DNA of 12,043 nt, taken from positions 1 through 12,043 of the forward strand of contig JAUPWC010000676.1 in assembly GCA_030916665.1 (NCBI GenBank), in the 5' to 3' direction. The stretch comes from Verrucomicrobiota bacterium (GTDB taxonomy: Bacteria > Verrucomicrobiota > Verrucomicrobiia > Opitutales > Opitutaceae). The notes below the pieces were generated by a model. The model saw only the letters and a program-made list of their open reading frames with translations. It did no database searches and was not told where the DNA came from. Both the position numbers and the translations under genes were made by a program. Each line of letters begins with the position of its first letter. Position 1 is the stretch's first letter. Of this stretch, positions 6,887-12,043 are shown piece by piece.

Positions 6887-6960
6887 GGGCAACCCGTCGG
6901 TGATTCCGACGTTAATCAAAATCAACAACTTCAACCGCAACCACATACTCCAAGCTCCAC
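6887..6960 (+). promoter_or_regulatory. tuf leader: small hairpin, then G-poor stretch without SD
   Basis: After the tRNA CCA there is a 6-bp hairpin CGTCGG/CCGACG (6895-6900 and 6906-6911, loop TGATT). From 6914 to the ATG there are only two G bases in 47, mostly A and C, with no Shine-Dalgarno complement. Such unstructured leaders are known to suit SD-independent initiation. The sequence is seen directly; the mode of initiation is inferred. Confidence 0.5.
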
Positions 6961-8151
<1,191 letters not shown>

Positions 8152-8174
8152 GCGTCCTATAACCAGCTTCAGAC

Positions 8175-8215
8175 CGACGCTGCCGGGGCTCCTTTTTGGG
8201 GTCCCGGCTGTGTCG
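8175..8215 (+). other. long RNA hairpin between tuf and tRNA-Trp
   Basis: Starting 24 bases after the tuf stop, CGACGC (8175-8180) pairs with GTGTCG (8210-8215), there is one T-T mismatch, then GCCGGGGCTCC (8182-8192) pairs with GGGGTCCCGGC (8198-8208) around a TTTTT loop. That is 17 pairs, three of them G-U. The following bases (TCTAAAAGAAATAATC) have no T-tract, so it is a poor intrinsic terminator. It is more likely a 3' end-stabilising or processing structure for tuf mRNA, with partial read-through into tRNA-Trp. Confidence 0.6.
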
Positions 8216-8233
8216 TCTAAAAGAAATAATCAC

Positions 8234-8309
8234 AGGCGCGTAGCTCAATTGGTAGAGTAGCGGTCTCCAAAACCGTTGGTTGGGGGTTCGATTCCCTCCG
8301 CGCCTGCCA
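8234..8309 (+). tRNA. trnW: tRNA-Trp (anticodon CCA)
   Basis: The cloverleaf folds fully. The acceptor stem is AGGCGCG/CGCGCCT, the D stem GCTC/GAGT, and the anticodon stem GCGGT/ACCGT with loop CTCCAAA and anticodon CCA at 8267-8269. The T stem is GGGGG/CCCTC around TTCGATT. The discriminator G73, a tryptophanyl-tRNA synthetase identity base, is followed by encoded CCA. tRNA-Trp immediately before secE is a widespread bacterial arrangement. Only 19 bases separate it from the secE start, so 3' processing would leave a very short secE leader. Confidence 0.97.
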
Positions 8310-8328
8310 GCTTCGCCCGACTCCTCAC

Positions 8329-8535
8329 ATGGCAAATCCCTTCCGCTCTGCTCGGCTGTTCGTTAGCGAACTGATCGGCGAACTGCAAAAAGCCAGCTGG
8401 CCGACCAAGACCGAGCTCAAGGATTCGACGATCGTCGTGATCGTCGCGTGCCTGCTCCTCGGTCTTTTCACGAGCATCAGCGACTTTGCGCTGTTGAATG
8501 TCGTGAACGCCGTGACCGAGTGGGTCAGTCGTTAA
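8329..8535 (+). CDS. secE: preprotein translocase subunit SecE
   Basis: This 68-residue protein is the short, single-membrane-helix form of SecE, which clamps SecY in the SecYEG inner-membrane translocon. The conserved amphipathic helix ELIGELQKASWPTKTEL (about 14-30) precedes the transmembrane segment (TIVVIVACLLLGLFTSISDF, about 34-53). No SD precedes the ATG; the leader between tRNA-Trp and the start is only 19 bases. nusG follows after 17 bases, the universal order, so co-transcription is near certain. Confidence 0.95.
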   Translation: MANPFRSARLFVSELIGELQKASWPTKTELKDSTIVVIVACLLLGLFTSISDFALLNVVNAVTEWVSR

Positions 8536-8552
8536 CCTCCGCTTACTTTCCG

Positions 8553-9125
8553 ATGTCCACCCAGACTTCCAACGCCCAGTGGTTCGCCCTGCACACGCTC
8601 TCCGGCCAGGAGAACAAGGTGAAGAACTACATCGAGAAGTTCAAAAAGGCCGAGGAGCTCGACGACTCGATCCACGAGGTGCTCCTCCCGACCGAGGTCG
8701 TCTCCGAGGTCAAGGGCGGCAAGAAGTCCGTCAAGACCCGCAAGCTCTACCCGGGCTACGTTTTTATCAACATGTGCCTCTTCGACGAAACGAAGAAGGT
8801 CATGATCAAGCCGTTCTACTTCGTGAAGGACGCGGCGGGCGTCATCGGCTTCGTCGGTGGCGACAATCCCGCTCCGCTCCGCCAGGCCGAGATCGACGAG
8901 ATCAAGGCTCGCGTCGAGGCCGCCAGTGGCAAGGAAGTGCCGAAGGTCACCTTCGAAGTCGGCGAGGAACTCAAGATCACCGACGGCGCCTTCGCCAACC
9001 TCACCGGCCGGGTGGATGAAGTCGATCCGACCCGCGGAAAGCTCAAGATTTCCGTTTCCATTTTCGGACGGTTTACGCCCGTCGAACTCGAATACTGGCA
9101 GGTCCAGCGCGCCTCTGAAAGCTGA
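8553..9125 (+). CDS. nusG: transcription termination/antitermination factor NusG
   Basis: The protein has 190 residues. The NGN domain (about 10-125) contains WFALHTLSGQENKVKNYIEK and KLYPGYVFINM and binds the RNA polymerase clamp. The C-terminal KOW domain (about 132-187) contains VGEELKITDGAFANLTGRVD and FGRFTPVELEYWQVQ and contacts Rho or ribosomal protein S10. The frame is open from 8448, but ATG 8553 is chosen because the family begins a few residues before WFALHT and upstream codons overlap secE in another frame. No SD precedes it. Confidence 0.97.
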   Translation: MSTQTSNAQWFALHTLSGQENKVKNYIEKFKKAEELDDSIHEVLLPTEVVSEVKGGKKSVKTRKLYPGYVFINMCLFDETKKVMIKPFYFVKDAAGVIGFVGGDNPAPLRQAEIDEIKARVEAASGKEVPKVTFEVGEELKITDGAFANLTGRVDEVDPTRGKLKISVSIFGRFTPVELEYWQVQRASES

Positions 9126-9165
9126 TCCAGCCGCCCTCACCACAACCAGTCATCCCTAGCTCAAC

Positions 9166-9591
9166 ATGGCCAAGAAAATTCAAGGTTACGTGCGCCTCCA
9201 GCTTCCCGCCGGCGCCGCCAATCCCGCTCCCCCCGTCGGTCCCGCCCTCGGCGCGCAGGGCGTCAACATCATGGGCTTCTGCAAGGAGTTCAACGCGAAG
9301 ACCAAGGACCAGAACGGCATGATCATCCCTGTGGTGATCACCGTCTATTCCGACAAGTCCTTCACGTTCATCTGCAAGTCGCCCCCGGCTTCCGTGCTCC
9401 TCAAGAAGGCCGCCGGCATCGCCTCCGGTTCCGCCAAGCCGAATTCCGACAAGGTCGGCAAGGTCACCAAGAAGCAGATCCTCGAGATCATCAAAATCAA
9501 GAAGGCCGACCTTAACGCCAACTCCGACGAGGCCGCGATCCGCATGATCGCCGGCACTGCCCGGAACATGGGCATCGAGGTCGTCGAATAA
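9166..9591 (+). CDS. rplK: 50S ribosomal protein L11
   Basis: This 141-residue protein is the normal length of bacterial L11, which binds the GTPase-associated region of 23S rRNA. The N-terminal domain carries [20 protein letters not shown] followed by [11 protein letters not shown], and the C-terminal RNA-binding domain carries [14 protein letters not shown] and TARNMGIEV. The leader after nusG is 40 bases long, rich in C and A, and has no SD. rplA follows after a structured 66-base spacer. Confidence 0.98.
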   Translation: MAKKIQGYVRLQLPAGAANPAPPVGPALGAQGVNIMGFCKEFNAKTKDQNGMIIPVVITVYSDKSFTFICKSPPASVLLKKAAGIASGSAKPNSDKVGKVTKKQILEIIKIKKADLNANSDEAAIRMIAGTARNMGIEVVE

Positions 9592-9616
9592 GTTTCGCCA
9601 GCAAAAACCACTCACC

Positions 9617-9640
9617 GCGGGAGTCCGTCAGGACGTTCGC
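9617..9640 (+). promoter_or_regulatory. hairpin in the rplK-rplA spacer, possible L1 feedback site
   Basis: GCGGGAGTCC (9617-9626) pairs with GGACGTTCGC (9631-9640) around loop GTCA, with two G-U pairs and one internal A-G mismatch. It ends 5 bases before the rplA Shine-Dalgarno (AAGGAG, 9646-9651). L1 is a known autoregulator of the rplK-rplA mRNA, which it binds through an rRNA-like imperfect stem. Position and interrupted stem fit that idea, but the specific L1 contact sequence is not confirmed. Confidence 0.35.
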
Positions 9641-9657
9641 ACCGCAAGGAGTCAAAC

Positions 9658-10353
9658 ATGCCCGTCAAACACAGCAAACGATACAACAGCGCCGCCAAGG
9701 CCGCTGATCTCACCAAGGAGTATCCTCTCGCGGAAGCGGTGGAGATCCTCTCCAAGTTCCCCAAGGCCAAGTTCGATGAGACCATCGAGCTGTCCTTCCG
9801 TCTCGGCGTTGATCCCGCCCAGGGCGACCAGATGGTCCGCGGCACCACGCCGCTGCCCAACGGTTCCGGCAAGAAGGTCCGCGTGATCGTCTTTACCGAC
9901 GACGCTCCCAAGGCTCTCGCCGCGGGTGCCGATCACGCCGGTCTGGCCGAGCTGATGGCCAAGATCAACGAGGGCTGGCTCGACTTCGATGTCGCCATCG
10001 CGACCACCGAGGCCATGAAGCAGGTCCGCACGCTCGCCCGCGTGCTCGGTCCCAAGGGCCTCATGCCGAACCCGAAGTCCGGCACCGTTACCGACGACAT
10101 CGCCGCGGGCATCAAGGCCGTGAAGGCCGGCCGCGTCGAGTTCAAGGTGGACAAGACCGCCAACATCGGCGTCGGCGTGGGCAAGCGCTCCTTCACCTCC
10201 GCCCAGATCAGCGAGAACGTCGCCGCGGTCCTCGAGGCCGTCGGCAAGGCCAAGCCGGCAGCGTTCAAGGGCCACTATATCAAGAGCGTCACGCTCTCCT
10301 CGTCCATGAGCCCCGGCGTCAAGCTGGCGGCCACCGAGTTCAACAAATTCTAA
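9658..10353 (+). CDS. rplA: 50S ribosomal protein L1
   Basis: This 231-residue protein forms the mobile L1 stalk that guides deacylated tRNA out of the E site and, in many bacteria, represses its own operon. Seen here are the N-terminal MPVKHSKRYNSAAK, the family signature VRTLARVLGPKGLMPNPKSG (about 122-141) followed by TVT, and the RNA-binding C-terminal half ending VKLAATEFNKF. A clear SD (AAGGAG) lies 6 bases before the ATG, unlike the genes just upstream. The stop TAA overlaps the rplJ SD (TAAGGAG, 10351-10357). Confidence 0.98.
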   Translation: MPVKHSKRYNSAAKAADLTKEYPLAEAVEILSKFPKAKFDETIELSFRLGVDPAQGDQMVRGTTPLPNGSGKKVRVIVFTDDAPKALAAGADHAGLAELMAKINEGWLDFDVAIATTEAMKQVRTLARVLGPKGLMPNPKSGTVTDDIAAGIKAVKAGRVEFKVDKTANIGVGVGKRSFTSAQISENVAAVLEAVGKAKPAAFKGHYIKSVTLSSSMSPGVKLAATEFNKF

Positions 10354-10365
10354 GGAGCCCGCACC

Positions 10366-10863
10366 ATGAGAGCCGAAAAACAATACCTGATCGATGAGGT
10401 CAACGGGCACCTGAAGAAGTCCGATTACGTCATCCTCGCCAACTTCACCAAGATGACCGTCGCCGACACCGCCGAGTTGCGCAAGCGCCTGGCGGTCGAG
10501 AAGGCCGAGTTCCACGTCGTGAAGAACAGCTCGTTCCGTGTCGCGGCCAAGGCCCTTGGCCTGCCCGATCTCGAGAAGTCCCTCGCCGGCCAGACCGCCG
10601 TGGTGGTCGGTGGCAAGAACTCCGCGGGTGTCGCCAAGATCCTCAAGAAGTTCGTCGAGGAAAAGCAGAAGCTCGAGGTGAAGGTGGGCGTCATCGACAA
10701 GAAGATGATGAGCGCCGCCGACCTCGCGAAGCTCGCCGACCTTCCTTCGCTGGAAGCCCTCCGCTCGCAGCTGCTCGGCCTGTTCATGCAGACCGCCGCT
10801 TCGTTCGTCCGTGTCATCGACGCCAAGGTCAAGAAGGAGCAGCCCGCTGCTCCGGCCGCCTAA
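10366..10863 (+). CDS. rplJ: 50S ribosomal protein L10
   Basis: This 165-residue protein is the base of the ribosomal stalk. The N-terminal globular domain binds 23S rRNA (KKSDYVILANFTKMTVADTA, VVKNSSFRVAAKAL), and the long C-terminal helix (about 130-157, ALRSQLLGLFMQTAASFVRV onward) binds L7/L12 dimers. Only 12 bases separate it from rplA, and its SD overlaps the rplA stop codon, so the two are probably translationally linked. The classical L10 autoregulatory leader could therefore only lie within the end of rplA. Confidence 0.97.
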   Translation: MRAEKQYLIDEVNGHLKKSDYVILANFTKMTVADTAELRKRLAVEKAEFHVVKNSSFRVAAKALGLPDLEKSLAGQTAVVVGGKNSAGVAKILKKFVEEKQKLEVKVGVIDKKMMSAADLAKLADLPSLEALRSQLLGLFMQTAASFVRVIDAKVKKEQPAAPAA

Positions 10864-10885
10864 CCCAATCCCCAACTTATCATCC

Positions 10886-10950
10886 TTTTCCCGGCGCAAG
10901 CCGGGAGAGCCCAACCATCCAACGAAGCAGGCTAGGGGACACGTCCCTTA
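10886..10950 (+). other. two hairpins in the rplJ-rplL spacer
   Basis: TTTTCCCGGC (10886-10895) pairs with GCCGGGAGAG (10900-10909) around a GCAA tetraloop of the stable GNRA type, giving a 10-bp stem with two G-U pairs. TAGGGGA (10933-10939) pairs with TCCCTTA (10944-10950) around CACG. Neither is followed by a T-tract, so these are not intrinsic terminators. They may be processing or stability elements that let rplL be made in excess of rplJ, since L7/L12 is present in several copies per ribosome. Confidence 0.5.
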
Positions 10951-10996
10951 AACGCGTTTCACCAACCGAAACCGCTATCCGCTTCAGGAGACTACC

Positions 10997-11383
10997 ATGA
11001 GCAACATCACCAAAGACCAAGTCATCGAGTGGCTGTCCGGCCAGTCGATCATCGATCTCGCCGCCCTCGTCAAGGACCTTGAGGCCAAGTGGGGCGTTTC
11101 CGCCGCCGCTGCCGTCGCGGTTGCCGCCCCCGGTGCCGCCGGTGGCGCCGCCGCCGCTCCCGCCGAGGAGAAGACCGAGTTCACCGTCGTCCTCAAGGAG
11201 GCCGGCGCCAACAAGATCGGCGTCATCAAGGAAGTCCGTGCCATCACGGGCCTTGGCCTCAAGGAGGCCAAGGACCTTGTCGAGGGCGCGCCCAAGCCGG
11301 TCAAGGAAGGCGTCAACAAGGCCGAATCCGAGGAGATCAAGAAGAAGCTCGAGGCCGCCGGCGCCAAGGTGGAGCTCAAGTAA
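10997..11383 (+). CDS. rplL: 50S ribosomal protein L7/L12
   Basis: This 128-residue protein has the three-part L7/L12 plan. The N-terminal dimerisation helices that bind L10 (1-35, [20 protein letters not shown]) are followed by a flexible Ala/Gly/Pro hinge (about 36-57) and a C-terminal factor-binding domain (58-128; [34 protein letters not shown]). That last domain recruits EF-Tu and EF-G. A good SD (AGGAG, 10986-10990) lies 6 bases before the ATG. The 133-base spacer from rplJ and a strong downstream hairpin suggest it forms its own processed transcript segment. Confidence 0.98.
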   Translation: MSNITKDQVIEWLSGQSIIDLAALVKDLEAKWGVSAAAAVAVAAPGAAGGAAAAPAEEKTEFTVVLKEAGANKIGVIKEVRAITGLGLKEAKDLVEGAPKPVKEGVNKAESEEIKKKLEAAGAKVELK

Positions 11384-11426
11384 CCGCTCCTTGGCGATTA
11401 CCCGCTTCCAACTTCGTATCCATTCC

Positions 11427-11481
11427 GGACAGGCCGCGTCCAACCGCGGCCTGTCCTTCGGCTTTTGTTCTTTTGTTCTTT
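11427..11481 (+). terminator. attenuator-like terminator between rplL and rpoB
   Basis: GGACAGGCCGCG (11427-11438) and CGCGGCCTGTCC (11445-11456) form a perfect 12-bp stem with a 6-base loop. TTCGG and a T-rich run containing TTTTGTTCTTTTGTTCTTT (11463-11481) follow. As rpoB must still be expressed, partial termination is likely: the rplL-rpoB junction of E. coli has a known attenuator and RNase III site. The T-tract begins 6 bases after the stem, so termination may be weak. Confidence 0.62.
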
Positions 11482-11518
11482 CCGCGCCCCGAGGCCTCGC
11501 GTCCGGGCGCCCCACTGC

Positions 11519-11542
11519 CGGCGTTTCGCTCCTGAAACGCTG
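11519..11542 (+). other. second hairpin in the rpoB leader
   Basis: CGGCGTTTC (11519-11527) pairs with GAAACGCTG (11534-11542), with one G-U pair and a 6-base loop. It is followed by a T/C-rich, G-poor stretch before rpoB. A role in rpoB mRNA processing or stability is possible. I see no promoter with matching -35 and -10 boxes here. Confidence 0.4.
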
Positions 11543-11586
11543 AGTCCGTCACTTTCTTTTCGTCTCACATCTCAACGGGAAATTCC

Positions 11587-12043
11587 ATGGCCGACCGCAC
11601 TCACTCCGAACGCATCAACTTCGGCAAACTCCGCGAAGTCATTCAGCCGCCGAACCTCATCGAGCTTCAGATCAGCTCGTATCTCGAGTTCCTGCAGAAG
11701 GACACGCCCGAGAAGCAGCGCAAGCCCTACGGCCTTGAGGCCGTTTTCAAGGAGGTTTTCCCGATCAATTCCTACGACGAGCGCCTGACGCTCGAATACG
11801 TCTCCTACACGATCGGCGAGCCCAAGAGCTCCGAGATCGAGTGCCTCCGCGAGGGCACCACCTACGCCGTCCCCCTCTACGTGAAGCTCCGCCTCCGCGA
11901 AGAGGACTTCATCAAGGACGAGGAGATCTTCATGGGCGACATCCCCATGGTCACCGAGCGCGGCTCGTTCATCATCAACGGCGCCGAGCGCGTCGTCGTC
12001 TCCCAGCTCCACCGCTCGCCCGGCATCTGCTTTGAGGTCGCCA
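11587..12043 (+). CDS. rpoB: RNA polymerase beta subunit (5' part only)
   Basis: The first 152 codons of rpoB lie in the window; the full protein is usually 1,150-1,350 residues. The N-terminal protrusion of the beta subunit is clear: FGKLREVIQPPNLIELQISS followed by YLEFLQK, then from Met116 MGDIPMVTERGSFIINGAER and VVVSQLHRSPG. These match the family closely. ATG 11587 is chosen because the conserved part begins about 10 residues later and no upstream in-frame start fits. Only a weak SD-like GGGAAA precedes it. The rifampicin region is not in the window. Confidence 0.98.
   Translation, partial: MADRTHSERINFGKLREVIQPPNLIELQISSYLEFLQKDTPEKQRKPYGLEAVFKEVFPINSYDERLTLEYVSYTIGEPKSSEIECLREGTTYAVPLYVKLRLREEDFIKDEEIFMGDIPMVTERGSFIINGAERVVVSQLHRSPGICFEVA

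Noticed and set aside
10890..10909. The rplJ-rplL hairpin as an intrinsic terminator
   Set aside because: No T-tract follows the stem, and rplL directly downstream needs transcription.
9652..10914. A 420-codon minus-strand frame opposite rplA and rplJ, and a 331-codon one opposite tuf (6931-7926)
   Set aside because: They are antisense shadows of conserved genes, with low-complexity Asp/Gly/Leu-rich translations arising from the mirrored codon bias.

Overview
The window is a GC-rich bacterial chromosome segment, most likely from Verrucomicrobiota (Opitutales/Opitutaceae-like). That placement is inferred from the unusual EF-Tu sequence (a KGGTVRD...KTVTI switch I and an EIVE C-terminus), the high GC, the mixed use of Shine-Dalgarno (SD) sites, and the TPR/ExbB/ExbD cluster. 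No alignment was run. No mobile element, CRISPR array or foreign island is visible. The 3' half is a conserved core locus and the 5' half is an accessory cell-envelope region.

Layout. (1) 1-2087, minus strand: a LemA-family membrane protein followed by a membrane M48 zinc metallopeptidase that runs off the left edge; the two are a common pair. (2) 2201-6716, plus strand: a closely packed envelope cluster encoding an exported 869-aa TPR-repeat protein, a 19-codon mini-ORF, an ExbB/TolQ-type channel protein, an ExbD-type partner, and a membrane-anchored protein with a TonB-like C-terminal pattern. The first three junctions are ATGA stop/start overlaps, so translation is probably coupled. (3) 6747-8309: a weak promoter candidate, tRNA-Thr(GGU), tuf (EF-Tu), a long hairpin and tRNA-Trp(CCA). 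(4) 8329-12043: secE, nusG, rplK, rplA, rplJ, rplL and the start of rpoB, in the classical bacterial order, with structured spacers before rplA, before rplL and before rpoB.

The best candidate for something undescribed is the TPR/ExbB/ExbD/TonB-like cluster. In the ExbD-like protein the transmembrane Asp that is the proton-carrying residue in ExbD/TolR proteins aligns with Asn26. In the ExbB-like partner the second channel Thr (E. coli Thr181) aligns with Ala163. Both genes are otherwise intact, which suggests a stator-like complex that has lost, moved or changed its ion coupling while keeping a TonB-like partner and a large periplasmic TPR protein. The other main points are the divergent EF-Tu switch I, the G-poor leaders without SD sites in tuf, secE, nusG and rplK, and the RNA hairpins that may set the relative output of the tuf-rpoB cluster.

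No gene-free stretch exceeds about 300 bases. The longest spacer, 203 bases between rplL and rpoB, holds a strong attenuator-like hairpin.
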